DNA from: an uncultured Acidobacteriia bacterium
Lineage (GTDB): Bacteria; Acidobacteriota; Terriglobia; Bryobacterales; Bryobacteraceae
DNA: 64,000 nucleotides
Assembly: GCA_903825445.1 (NCBI GenBank)
Contig: CAIKAS010000200.1
Location: 1 to 64,000, forward strand
Reading direction: 5' to 3'
This document shows positions 32,945 through 41,475 of this stretch, one piece after another. Positions within the stretch are counted from its first letter, which is position 1, and each line of letters begins with the position of its first letter. The notes beneath the pieces were generated by a model, which was not told where the DNA came from, searched no databases, and was given only the letters and a program-made list of their open reading frames with translations. The translations under genes and the position numbers were made by a program.

Positions 32945-35356
32945 ATGTCGTTTTCGATCAATACAAACATCGCATCGCTGGACGCGCAGAATTATCTGCG
33001 GATGGACAGCAATTTTCAAACAGAAACAATCAACCAGGTGACTTCCGGACTTCGCATCGTCAACTCCGGTGACGACGCGGCCGGACTGGCCATCGCCAAC
33101 GGACTTCAGGCGTCTCAGGCTGTACTGACGCAGGGAATTCAGAACGCAACCAACGGTCTTGCAACGCTGCAGACCATCGACAGCGGAATGAACAACATTT
33201 CGCAATTGCTGGATCGGGCCAGCACACTGGCTGCACAGTCCGGGTCCTCGTCGTTCACCGGCGACCGAACCGTGTTGAACCAGGAATTCCAGAGCGTGCT
33301 CTCGGAAGTCAATCGTGAAGCCCAGGCAATCGGCCTGAACACCGGCGGCGCGTCCGCAACAAACCTCGGCGTATTCATGGGCGGCGGAACCGCGAGCGGT
33401 TCCAGCACCGCGATTCAGAACGGCTCTGTCAATGTGGACCTCTCGCACTCGACAGTGGATACCCAGAGCCTCGGATTGAGCGGATTCTCAGCAACTGGCA
33501 ATTCCGCCACCGATATCGGCACAGGCGCAGGCGCAACCTCCGTCGCGAACATCCTGGCTAGCAGCGCCAACGCCAACACTGAAACGCAGCCTGGCTACAC
33601 CACCATGTACTTCTCAGGCCCCGGTTTCTCCAGCACAAATGGCGCCAATCGCGTGGCGATTTCGGTGAACCTGAACGGTGTGACCGACGCAAACTCGCTC
33701 GCCACCGCCATCAACTCGGCGATTCAGGCCACCGGAAACGGCGCCACACAGCAGGCCACGGCGTTCAAGAATGCGAACATCCAGGCGTCCGTCTATACGA
33801 ATCCCAACACCGGTGCTTCGAGCCTGCAGTTCACGTCATCTAACTCGGCCTTCCAGGTGGAAGCCGGCGATCAGATGTCGAACGCGCTGCTGGGCAACGT
33901 TGTGGGCAGCACAGCGGTCGGCCAGAGTGTAGCCGCGAAGACCTCTACCACGAATGTCACGGCGATGCTGGCGAACAGCGCCAACGCCGGGGCCGAGACC
34001 GTCAATCTTTCAGTCTCGGTGGGCGGCACCGCGACGCCCGTTCAGTTCACCATCGGTGCAGGTGAAGCGCAGGCTACAACCCTGACGAACCTCAACGCAG
34101 CTTTGACCACGGCCGGCGCCGGCGTCACAGCGGCACTCGACGGCAATGGCAAGCTCCAGTTCACGGCGACCAACACGAACCAGGCCGCCAGCGTTAACGT
34201 GCAGGTTTCCGGCGATACGTCCAACGTACTTGGTCTGGGCAGTTTCGCCACGGATGGCAGCGCCAACACGTCTTACACACACATCACCGCGGCCTCGGCT
34301 CTTACTGCGGCGGACAGCCAGAACATTCAGATCGCCATCGGCAATCAGGTTGCAAATCTGGGTTCGGTCTCAGTCGGCGCGGCCATCGCAAACTCTATTG
34401 GAAATCTGAACACCGCGTTCCAGAGCAATGCTTTGACCCGCGCGGCTGGTCTGACGGCCGTAGACAATGGCGGTAAGGTCGAAATCGAATCGAACAACAA
34501 CACAGCCTTCCGCCTTAACGCTTATGGCGCAGGCACGAACGGTTTCGGTTTCACCGGCGCTGGCTCAGTTGACTCGTCCGCCGTTGGCGGCGTGACAGGT
34601 ACTGCGGAGACTGGTTCTGCCACCCCGAGTCTGGACGCGCAGGGTACTTCCACCAGCGGCTTCCTGAACTTCAGCGGCATGACGGTCGCCGGCAACAGCC
34701 AGACGGTCACACTGACAGCTCCCGACAGCAGCGGAGCCGATCACTCGATCTCGTTTAGCCTCTCGAGCACCGACGCAGGCGATATCGATACTGCGCTCAG
34801 CACCATCAACAACCAGTTGCTGCAATCCAACGACTCCACACTGCAGAGCATTGTGGCCGTTAAGGATCAATCGAACGGTGTCGACGGTATCAGCTTCGAG
34901 AGCAGCCTGCAGCACTTCTCCGTATCGCTCGGCACGACGTCCACCGGGACGGCGAGCGCGGGCGTTATCCAGGGCATCTCAAACGGCACCGGCACGACCA
35001 GTCAGGGTGGAGCAGTGATCGCGTCGCAGTCCAACGGAACGGGTTCCACGGCGGACATCAGCACTCTGCAGAATGCGCAGAATGCCGTAACCGCTCTGGG
35101 CAACGCCGTGACATCTCTCGGTCGCGCTCAGGCAGCTGTTGGTAAGGGTGAAAACCTCTTCAACTACGCCACGAATCTGGCACAAAGCCAGGTGACAAAC
35201 GAGGCGGCTGCAGAATCGGGCATTAAAGATGCCAATCTCGCCACCGAAGCTTCCAACCTGAGCAAAGCGCAGATTCTGGTCCAGGCCGGTACCGCAGCTT
35301 TGGCGCAGGCCAACTCCGCCCCGCAGGCCATTCTGTCCCTGCTCCAGGGCCACTAA
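32945..35356 (+). CDS. fliC: Flagellin, very long form
   Basis: An 803-residue flagellin, much longer than the usual 270-500. The D0/D1 ends are conserved: MSFSINTNIASLDAQNYLRM, QVTSGLRIVNSGDDAAGLAI and SQAVLTQGIQNATNGLATLQ at the N-terminus, and DANLATEASNLSKAQILVQA plus ANSAPQAILSLLQGH at the C-terminus. The middle 500 residues (about 150-690) are Ala/Ser/Thr/Asn/Gly-rich beta-type sequence with imperfect repeats, for example TNVTAMLANSANAGAETVNL and a similar VANILASSANANTETQ, and flagellin-IN-like stretches. No Cys is seen. The start follows AGGAGAG. It is monocistronic, ended by a strong terminator. Confidence 0.96.
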   Translation: MSFSINTNIASLDAQNYLRMDSNFQTETINQVTSGLRIVNSGDDAAGLAIANGLQASQAVLTQGIQNATNGLATLQTIDSGMNNISQLLDRASTLAAQSGSSSFTGDRTVLNQEFQSVLSEVNREAQAIGLNTGGASATNLGVFMGGGTASGSSTAIQNGSVNVDLSHSTVDTQSLGLSGFSATGNSATDIGTGAGATSVANILASSANANTETQPGYTTMYFSGPGFSSTNGANRVAISVNLNGVTDANSLATAINSAIQATGNGATQQATAFKNANIQASVYTNPNTGASSLQFTSSNSAFQVEAGDQMSNALLGNVVGSTAVGQSVAAKTSTTNVTAMLANSANAGAETVNLSVSVGGTATPVQFTIGAGEAQATTLTNLNAALTTAGAGVTAALDGNGKLQFTATNTNQAASVNVQVSGDTSNVLGLGSFATDGSANTSYTHITAASALTAADSQNIQIAIGNQVANLGSVSVGAAIANSIGNLNTAFQSNALTRAAGLTAVDNGGKVEIESNNNTAFRLNAYGAGTNGFGFTGAGSVDSSAVGGVTGTAETGSATPSLDAQGTSTSGFLNFSGMTVAGNSQTVTLTAPDSSGADHSISFSLSSTDAGDIDTALSTINNQLLQSNDSTLQSIVAVKDQSNGVDGISFESSLQHFSVSLGTTSTGTASAGVIQGISNGTGTTSQGGAVIASQSNGTGSTADISTLQNAQNAVTALGNAVTSLGRAQAAVGKGENLFNYATNLAQSQVTNEAAAESGIKDANLATEASNLSKAQILVQAGTAALAQANSAPQAILSLLQGH

Positions 35357-35374
35357 ACGTCGGGTAGTACTGTT

Positions 35375-35416
35375 GCGGGCGGGCGTTCCCCATGAGCGTC
35401 CGCCCGCATTTTTTTT
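35375..35416 (+). terminator. Rho-independent terminator after flagellin
   Basis: GCGGGCGGGCG and CGTCCGCCCGC form an 11-base-pair stem (one G-T pair) with a loop of about 11 bases, followed by a run of nine or more T. This is the strongest intrinsic terminator in the window and isolates flagellin from the downstream glycosyltransferase-type gene. Confidence 0.9.
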
Positions 35417-35431
35417 GCTCGTGCCCGGATC

Positions 35432-35447
35432 TGGCGGTCCCGTGGCA
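35432..35447 (+). promoter_or_regulatory. Possible sigma-54 promoter of the TPR-glycosyltransferase gene
   Basis: TGGCGGTCCCGTGGCA has TGGC and GGCA with GG-N10-GC spacing. A promoter is expected here because the flagellin terminator lies just upstream. The predicted start is about 20 bases before the ATG. The fit to the consensus is partial. Confidence 0.3.
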
Positions 35448-35477
35448 AGGGTCGCGGTTGTCGTTTCTTCAAACATC

Positions 35478-37310
35478 ATGACCAAGTTCAGGAAAAGCCG
35501 GGCCCGCAGCGTCCGGCATCACAATAACGGCCGCTTCGACACGGAAGCAATCTGCCACGATATCCCGCTCCGCGATCTGTCTGATCCGGCGACACTTTAT
35601 TCGCTTGGGGTCCAGGCTGCAGGCAGGGCGGATTATCAGTTGGCCGCCATCCTTATCGCCCAGGCTATCCGGTGCGGCGGGCCGACGTCTGCCAGATACA
35701 GTGCGACACTTGCGGAAGTCTTTGGCGCGCAGGGCCAGCACAGGCAGGCGGTCACTTGTTATCAGCAGGCGGTGTCCGACAGGCCGGCCGATATCTCTCT
35801 TCATTTGGGACTGGCGCGGGCGCTCATCAACGATTCACGGCCAGCCGAAGCCGCCGGAGTTCTGTCGCGAGCTATTGCTCTGCAGCCAGACGCGGCAGAA
35901 GGCTGGGCATTGCTCGGCGCCACCTTTAACCTGACTGGCCGGCACCGCGACGCTTTGGATGCACTGCACCAGGCCGTTCAACTCCAACCTATGGAAGCCA
36001 CCTTCCACTTCGATCTGGGCATGACATCTTCAGTACTTGGTGAAGCACACAAGGCTGAGGCCTATTATCAGCGCGCATTGCAGCTTCGACCGACGTTTCC
36101 GGAGGCTTTCAATAACCTGGGAAATCTGTTACGCCGACGCGGCGCTGGCGAAGAGGCGGCCAGATGTTACAGGCGCGCGCTGAACCAGCGGCCGGATTAT
36201 GACGATGCCCGCTATAACCTGGGTCTCGCCATGCAAATGCTCGACCTGCCGAAAGAGGCAGAGTCCTGTTATCGTACCATCATCAGGCGACAGCCGAATC
36301 ACCACCCGGCACAAAATAATCTTGCGAATTCATTGCTCGAGATGGGCCGTGCGGATGAGGCAATTGAACGTTACCAGGACGCGCTTCGATTGACACCGGA
36401 CAACCGGGAGTACCGCGTCAATTTGGGTATGGCGCAATTGCTTTCCGGGAATTTTCCGGAGGGGTGGAGGAACTACTGCGCCAGAAGTGTGCAGCGACGG
36501 AACGCCGCCCCGCTGTGGCAGGGCGAGCCGCTCCAGGGCCGTACTATTTTGCTTTCCAGTGAGCAGGGCTTTGGTGACACGATTCAATTCGTGCGTTATG
36601 CCAGTCTGCTGAAGGAACTGGACGCACGCGTGTTGGTATCGTGCCCCTCGTCACTATTGCAGGTGCTAGGTACGATGCCGGACATCGCCAGTCTGGCCGC
36701 CGTCACCGGTGTGCTGCCATCCAGCGACTATCAGATACCGCTCCTTCATCTGCCTGGGATTTTCGGCACGCTGCCTGAGACAATTCCTGCCAAGATACCC
36801 TACCTGTCGGCAGACCCCGGCCGCGTGCTGGCTTGGGCTACGTCGCTGAATATTCCGGAATCACACCTGAAAGTGGGCATCGCGTGGCGCGGCAGTCCCA
36901 GCCATCGTAACGATCGCAACCGATCCATTGCGCCGGAAGAACTATCAGCACTTGCAGGCGTGCCCAATACCAGCTTCATTAGCCTTCAGCAGGGCCTAAG
37001 CGATGGAATTCGCGGGATCCTGCCCTTTGTACCCCTTGGGCGGGAACTGACTGACTTCGCTGACACCGCGGCATTGATGGTTAATCTTGATCTGGTGATC
37101 TCGGTAGATACCGCTGTGACGCACCTTGCCGGAGCTATGGCCGTACCGGTCTGGACTCTGCTTGCATACAATCCGGACTGGCGATGGATGCTCGACCGGG
37201 ACGACTCGCCCTGGTATCCGGGAATGAAGCTATTCCGGCAGGAACAGCGTCGGGACTGGAGCGGAGTGATGCAACGAGTGCGCGACGAACTGATCCGGTT
37301 TCGCCGTTAG
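35478..37310 (+). CDS. TPR-repeat glycosyltransferase-like protein (GT9-type C-terminus)
   Basis: A 610-residue soluble protein. About nine TPR units fill residues 35-365 (for example AFNNLGNLLRRRGAGEEAAR, YNLGLAMQMLDLPKEAESCY, NNLANSLLEMGRADEAIERY). The C-terminal 240 residues resemble heptosyltransferase-like GT-B domains joined to TPRs: EQGFGDTIQFVRYASLL, KVGIAWRGSPSHRNDRNRSI, and DLVISVDTAVTHLAGAMAVP. Such proteins are annotated as TPR glycosyltransferases. The position directly after flagellin, with only a terminator between, suggests it glycosylates flagellin; many polar-flagellated bacteria place such genes next to flagellin. The donor sugar cannot be read from sequence. Confidence 0.82.
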   Translation: MTKFRKSRARSVRHHNNGRFDTEAICHDIPLRDLSDPATLYSLGVQAAGRADYQLAAILIAQAIRCGGPTSARYSATLAEVFGAQGQHRQAVTCYQQAVSDRPADISLHLGLARALINDSRPAEAAGVLSRAIALQPDAAEGWALLGATFNLTGRHRDALDALHQAVQLQPMEATFHFDLGMTSSVLGEAHKAEAYYQRALQLRPTFPEAFNNLGNLLRRRGAGEEAARCYRRALNQRPDYDDARYNLGLAMQMLDLPKEAESCYRTIIRRQPNHHPAQNNLANSLLEMGRADEAIERYQDALRLTPDNREYRVNLGMAQLLSGNFPEGWRNYCARSVQRRNAAPLWQGEPLQGRTILLSSEQGFGDTIQFVRYASLLKELDARVLVSCPSSLLQVLGTMPDIASLAAVTGVLPSSDYQIPLLHLPGIFGTLPETIPAKIPYLSADPGRVLAWATSLNIPESHLKVGIAWRGSPSHRNDRNRSIAPEELSALAGVPNTSFISLQQGLSDGIRGILPFVPLGRELTDFADTAALMVNLDLVISVDTAVTHLAGAMAVPVWTLLAYNPDWRWMLDRDDSPWYPGMKLFRQEQRRDWSGVMQRVRDELIRFRR

Positions 37311-37372
37311 GAACCTAATTTTGAATCACCCAACACTGGCAGGTCATCAGACTCGGGCCATGTTCAGGTGAA

Positions 37373-37708
37373 TCAGGCATGCATGCTCATGGAGTGACGA
37401 GGGGCAATGGCCGCCACCTGCAGCTCATGCATCAGGCAACGGCTCTTTTCGAGCTGGGCGATCTCACGATGGAGGGAACCCGTTAATGCCATAAGCCGGG
37501 CTTCAATCTCACAGCCCATCCGGATGACGTGTTCGATGCGCGGGCGAGCGGCATCATCGGGACTTCCCTCTTCCAAAAACCGGTGAATCAGGGCACCCCT
37601 CCGAACGAACATCGATCCCAGTGCTTCCATCGAGCCATCTGGCAAGATCACCATCTCCGCAGTCAGAGTCTCGATGGCGGACAACAGTTCGCTTTGTGTG
37701 GCAGTCAT
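37373..37708 (-). CDS. Small FliT-like flagellar chaperone candidate
   Basis: A 111-residue helical protein starting MTATQSELLSAIETLTAEMV, two bases after the fliD stop. It ends in charged helices (LTGSLHREIAQLEKSRCLMH). Size, helical content and place after fliD fit FliT, the FliD-specific export chaperone, but the sequence itself is not diagnostic. A longer in-frame reading continues upstream into fliD on another frame and is rejected. Convergent with the glycosyltransferase gene. Confidence 0.55.
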   Translation of the reverse strand: MTATQSELLSAIETLTAEMVILPDGSMEALGSMFVRRGALIHRFLEEGSPDDAARPRIEHVIRMGCEIEARLMALTGSLHREIAQLEKSRCLMHELQVAAIAPRHSMSMHA

Positions 37709-37710
37709 GG

Positions 37711-39084
37711 CTAATTCACCTGTTGAGTGACCTGGGCACCATAGGTGCTGTAATCCAAAGCCTGAATGCTGGATGTCAACAGGCTTTGCTGCGATTGCAG
37801 TTCGGCGACGCTGGCATCGGCTGCTTCGAGTTGCGTAGATAGCAGACTCTGCATTGTGTTGATTTGCGTCGTCATGTTTTCGATTTTTGTGGTCAGTGCG
37901 TTGCTGTCCGAAGTCCAATTGGTCTCCTGCGCCTGAATGGAGCCAGTAACGGGATCGCTGATCTGAGTAAAGTCGGCCTGGAGCGCCCCGAGTCCGGACG
38001 TTGCCGAACCAAGGAACGAAAATGCGTCGTTGAGCTGGGAGTCGCTGAAGGCCGAGATTTGACTGGTGTCGAGAGACATTTGACCCGTCTGGTCCAGGCT
38101 GATTCCCAGATCCGCAAGACTCTTTACAGACCCGGTAGTGCCTCGGGTATTGACCAGGTCCAGCATTGCCTCCCTCACCTGCCAAATGATCGAATTGCCG
38201 CTCAGGGCTCCGGCGTTCGTTCCGATTTGGCCGTTCACTTGTTGAGTAAGTGCGTTGTAGTCCGTCACCAGGCTTTGCAGCGCGGAAGTCAGCTGGCCGC
38301 TTTGCGGGCTAAGCGACACAGTTGCAGTCTGGTTTCCGGTAGTCGTACCGGTGATTGTGAATACCATTCCCGGCACCAGGTTGTTAATGGTCGTCCCAGG
38401 CGCACTTACATTGATGCCATTTAATTGGAATACCGTGTTGGCACCCTGGTTCTGATCTGTCAGCAACTGAGTATTTGCTCCACCTGGGTCATCCGTAAGA
38501 CTAAGAGTGGTAGCGCCTGGATTGTTTGCCGAAACGGAAAGGTAATCGCCGTTAGAGGTAGTCAGAATCTGAGCAGTCACTCCGGAATTTGTCGCGTTGA
38601 TCGCATTCTCCAAACCTGTGAGATTATTCTGGCCGCTCGCGAGGGTAATCGGGTAGTTCGTGGAGCCAACAGTGAGTTGCAGGCTACCGGTGGCGGAAAC
38701 CGGCGTGGTGGTTCCGTCACCATACGAATTGATCGAACTTTCCGACGCCGCGTGCGCCACGGAAGTGACATTCGAAATCGTGTAGGTCGTATTGGCAGTC
38801 GCTCCTGTCGCACTCGCCTCCACCACTGACGGATCACTGCTGTTCGCAGTCAGCGCCCGGGTGCTGCCCAAATTGCCCAGTGTGCCGAGATCGGTTGCGA
38901 CGTTGGCTACGGCCGAGCTGAGGCCGGAAATATCCGCCTGTTCCTGAGTGATGGTTGACTGCTGGTTCTGAAGAGCCTGGAGCGGGATACTGGCAGTTTG
39001 GACGGACCGGGTGAGGATCGATTGAAAATCCGAAGCATATTGGCTGATGCCATTAAGAGTTAGCGGCGTGACTGTGCTGGACAT
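37711..39084 (-). CDS. fliD: Flagellar filament cap protein FliD
   Basis: A 457-residue cap protein. N-terminus: NGISQYASDFQSILTRSVQT followed by PLQALQNQQSTITQEQADIS. C-terminus: ANDSQLNDAFSFLGS-type region and a final coiled coil (MTTQINTMQSLLSTQLEAAD, ASVAELQSQQSLLTSSIQAL). The middle is beta-rich Thr/Asn sequence. FliD caps the filament and helps flagellin fold. The start lies 32 bases inside the end of csrA. About 450 residues is normal. Confidence 0.95.
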   Translation of the reverse strand: MSSTVTPLTLNGISQYASDFQSILTRSVQTASIPLQALQNQQSTITQEQADISGLSSAVANVATDLGTLGNLGSTRALTANSSDPSVVEASATGATANTTYTISNVTSVAHAASESSINSYGDGTTTPVSATGSLQLTVGSTNYPITLASGQNNLTGLENAINATNSGVTAQILTTSNGDYLSVSANNPGATTLSLTDDPGGANTQLLTDQNQGANTVFQLNGINVSAPGTTINNLVPGMVFTITGTTTGNQTATVSLSPQSGQLTSALQSLVTDYNALTQQVNGQIGTNAGALSGNSIIWQVREAMLDLVNTRGTTGSVKSLADLGISLDQTGQMSLDTSQISAFSDSQLNDAFSFLGSATSGLGALQADFTQISDPVTGSIQAQETNWTSDSNALTTKIENMTTQINTMQSLLSTQLEAADASVAELQSQQSLLTSSIQALDYSTYGAQVTQQVN

Positions 39085-39397
39085 GAAACCTCCTGTCGTG
39101 CTCTTTTTGTTCCAGTGCTTCTCTTTTCATATCGGCCACTTCTCCCGGATCATCCGGCACCGTATCCCTGTTCAATACTTCGCTGAGTTGGGCCATCACG
39201 CCCGGTACGTCGCAGACCGAAAGCGCCGCCACGAGGTTTTCCTGGCGGACAAGTTCGATCTCGCGGGCGCAGACCGGAATCGAGCGAGGGGCGTTGATGC
39301 CGATTTTCACCCTCGAACGGTGGATAGAGAGAATATGGATCTCAATATCATTGCCGATCAGGACAGCCTCGCCCCGTCGCCTTCGCATCACGAGCAT
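39053..39397 (-). CDS. csrA: Carbon storage regulator CsrA, long form lacking the usual RNA-binding Arg
   Basis: A 114-residue protein; normal CsrA is 61-80. MLVMRRRRGEAVLIGNDIEI and HRSRVKIGINAPRSIPV are typical, but the residues after that Val read CAREIEL where other CsrA proteins have H-R-(E/K)-E-I; the key RNA-contact Arg (Arg44 in E. coli) becomes Ala by ungapped alignment. ENLVAALS resembles the region that binds FliW in Bacillus. About 50 further residues are charged and unconserved. It lies between fliW and fliD and overlaps both. Its expected role is repression of flagellin translation under FliW control. Confidence 0.9.
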   Translation of the reverse strand: MLVMRRRRGEAVLIGNDIEIHILSIHRSRVKIGINAPRSIPVCAREIELVRQENLVAALSVCDVPGVMAQLSEVLNRDTVPDDPGEVADMKREALEQKEHDRRFHVQHSHAANS

Positions 39398-39846
39398 GCT
39401 GCTGCCGCCTGTACAAAGAGGTGTCGATGTGAGTATGAGCCCTCAGATGAAATTGCCTGGACCGCTTTGCGATTCCCCAGATTGACGACTACCGGCGCCA
39501 TCAGGTTAGCGGTAGCCGGAAGTCCCTGCTGTAGTGTCACAATGGCGAGGCACAAAACGTCGTCTCCAATGACAGGCTGACGATCCATCGGCAGCATCGC
39601 AGCTCGCCTGTCGTCCGTCCCCACCGTAAGCCTGTAATTCCTGTCTACTACCAATATCGGAAGCGTGAGGAAGCATAAGGCCGGTGTCGAAAGGCTTTGC
39701 AGAAAGACAATCGGCTTCATGGCAGGACGAACGAGGAGGAGAAAGCGGCTGTTGGATTCAAAGCCGAAAGGTCCACTCTCGAATTGAACGATGTCGTTCT
39801 CCGAGTATTCTATTTCGCCGTGGTATTTAGTTAAGCATTTTGACAT
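39388..39846 (-). CDS. fliW: Flagellar assembly factor FliW
   Basis: A 152-residue protein from the ATG at 39846; a GTG at 39897 that overlaps the motB2 stop by four bases is an alternative. FliW features: KYHGEIEYSENDIVQFESGP, FGFESNSRFLLLV, and a closing region ATANLMAPVVVNLGNRKAVQ. FliW is the protein antagonist of CsrA and also binds flagellin, thereby linking flagellin level to its translation. It overlaps the csrA start by ten bases. Confidence 0.92.
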   Translation of the reverse strand: MSKCLTKYHGEIEYSENDIVQFESGPFGFESNSRFLLLVRPAMKPIVFLQSLSTPALCFLTLPILVVDRNYRLTVGTDDRRAAMLPMDRQPVIGDDVLCLAIVTLQQGLPATANLMAPVVVNLGNRKAVQAISSEGSYSHRHLFVQAAAACS

Positions 39847-39893
39847 CGTGAAATCTCTTATCTCGTTGGCGCCGTCCGTGATCAATTGTCTTT

Positions 39894-40532
39894 TCACTGC
39901 TGCCTGCTGCGCAGAATGACCACATCCACACGCCGATTCTGTGCGCGGCCAGGTTCAGATTCATTGCCGGCTACGGGATCGTTATCGGCATATCCGACAA
40001 TCGCGAATCTCGACACCGGAAGCCCATCGGCGCCAGCCATCACATTGAGTAACGCAATGCCACGGGCCGCCGATAGTTCCCAATTACTGCGAAAATGCAC
40101 GTTGTGAACGGGCACGGAATCGGTATGACCTTCGAGAAGGACAGGATTTGGAAGGGGCCGGATAACATCGGCGACCTTACTGATGGTGGCCAGCGCCTGA
40201 GGATAGATCGTGTCCTTACCAGACGGGAAAAAGGCTTTCTCTCTCAGACTGATAACGACCCTCTGCTCCTCGATACCGATTAGAACGTCGCCATTCGCGA
40301 TTTCCGGAGCCAGTTCGCTTTTTAGCCGATCGAAAGGGAGCGCCATGTCAGGCGAGGCAGAGGCCGCCTGCACAGTTGACGCGGTGTGGTCCGGCGTCTT
40401 TGCCGTGGCGTTCCCGCCGGGCGCCATCGCGTACATGACCACAAAACACGCGAGCAGGAGTGTGACCAGGTCAGCATATGAAATCATCCATCGGTGGGCA
40501 CCAAAACTGCACTGAACTCTGCGGGATTTCAT
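39894..40532 (-). CDS. Second stator subunit, MotB/MotD-like
   Basis: A 212-residue protein: short N-terminus, one membrane segment with the channel Asp (WMISYADLVTLLLACFVVMY), a linker with Thr/Ala, and an OmpA-type peptidoglycan-binding domain (LLEGHTDSVPVHNVHFRSNW, ELSAARGIALLNVM, NRRVDVVIL). It anchors a stator around the motor. Its ATG overlaps the motA2 stop by four bases, so the pair is a unit. Compared with the MotB at 53169 the N-terminus is shorter. Confidence 0.88.
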   Translation of the reverse strand: MKSRRVQCSFGAHRWMISYADLVTLLLACFVVMYAMAPGGNATAKTPDHTASTVQAASASPDMALPFDRLKSELAPEIANGDVLIGIEEQRVVISLREKAFFPSGKDTIYPQALATISKVADVIRPLPNPVLLEGHTDSVPVHNVHFRSNWELSAARGIALLNVMAGADGLPVSRFAIVGYADNDPVAGNESEPGRAQNRRVDVVILRSRQQ

Positions 40533-41380
40533 GCTTCAACTCCTGATGCAGCGGCGCGGACCAGTTCATGTGCTCTGGGAGTGGCGGCCGTCGGGCGAGC
40601 CCCCTCAATGAAGTTTTCCATTTGATGTCGGATCAGGTTAGGGCTCAAGCCCTGAGCGACTATCAAGACGCTCTCCATAATTAACTCCCGCCGCTGGCTC
40701 TCATCGCTGAGTCTCGATCTGATCTTCGCGGCCAGAGGCAGCAATAACAGGTTGGCCAGTCCCACTCCGTAGAGCGTAGATACGAACGCAATTGCTATGC
40801 CTTTACCCATGTCTCCGACATTCGCAAGATGGCCCATGACGCGGATCAATCCGAGCACGGCACCGATGATTCCGATGGTCGGCGCGTATCCGCCCGCGAG
40901 TTCGAAAACCTCCGCGTCGGCTTCGGCGCGTTCTTGTGTCATGCGGATATCGGTTTCAAGCTGACGGCGGATCTCATTGCTCTCCACGCCGTCCACAGCC
41001 ATGAGCCATGCCCTTCGTGTGAATGAATCTTCTATCGCCGCTGCATGGTCTTCAATAGCAACCATACCGCCGCGGCGTGCTATCCAGGCGAAGCGAAGAA
41101 GTTGCTCCGTCACCGCATGGTTGTCCCAGTGCTCCGCAAAGAATGCGTTACGGCCTCGTTTCAACGCGGTAAGCAGCCTGCGCGCCGTCGTGCTGATCAA
41201 TACCGCACCGAGCGTGCCGCCGACGACAATCAGACCCGCCGTGATCTGAGCTAAATCGGCTATACTGCCGCTCTCAAGCACAATCCCGGCCACAATGCAG
41301 GCCGAGGCGACAGCCATCCCGGCGAAGGTGGCGTAATCCGGATTTTTTTGACGTGAGGTTTTCATGGCTGATTCTGTCAT
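40529..41380 (-). CDS. Second stator subunit, MotA/MotC-like
   Basis: A 283-residue MotA/PomA-type protein with four membrane segments: about 17-35 (GMAVASACIVAGIVLESG), 43-62 (AQITAGLIVVGGTLGAVLIS), 165-185 (GYAPTIGIIGAVLGLIRVMG) and 195-215 (GIAIAFVSTLYGVGLANLLL). A large cytoplasmic loop with RRGGMVAIEDH lies between the pairs. It forms the ion channel with the downstream MotB-like protein. The start follows GGAG. A weak sigma-54-like site lies just upstream. Confidence 0.9.
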   Translation of the reverse strand: MTESAMKTSRQKNPDYATFAGMAVASACIVAGIVLESGSIADLAQITAGLIVVGGTLGAVLISTTARRLLTALKRGRNAFFAEHWDNHAVTEQLLRFAWIARRGGMVAIEDHAAAIEDSFTRRAWLMAVDGVESNEIRRQLETDIRMTQERAEADAEVFELAGGYAPTIGIIGAVLGLIRVMGHLANVGDMGKGIAIAFVSTLYGVGLANLLLLPLAAKIRSRLSDESQRRELIMESVLIVAQGLSPNLIRHQMENFIEGARPTAATPRAHELVRAAASGVEA

Positions 41381-41415
41381 TTTCGTTACGCTCCAGTACT
41401 CAGTGAGACACCCAC

Positions 41416-41441
41416 TGCCGGAGGACGGCCATATTCTTGCA
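41416..41441. promoter_or_regulatory. Overlapping divergent sigma-54-like promoters
   Basis: On the plus strand CGGCCATATTCTTGCA (41426-41441) has a perfect TTGCA -12 and GG-N10-GC spacing, with a predicted start near 41452, 24 bases before the small plus-strand gene. On the minus strand TGGCCGTCCTCCGGCA (41416-41431) has a good TGGC -24 but a poor -12, and would serve motA2. The two share the GGCC at 41427-41430 as -24 core. Confidence 0.4.
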
Positions 41442-41475
41442 GGTGTGGTCGATGAGAGTTATTGAGGAAATTGTT

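Noticed and set aside
37709-38185. N-terminal extension of the FliT-like gene
   Set aside because: The frame runs back through the fliD 3' part in another frame and reads as low-complexity non-family sequence; the ATG at 37708 follows the fliD stop directly.
39972-39984. Exact GCCGATAA word on the minus strand inside motB2
   Set aside because: It is within coding sequence, without a -35 box at the proper distance, and codes for conserved residues of the OmpA domain.
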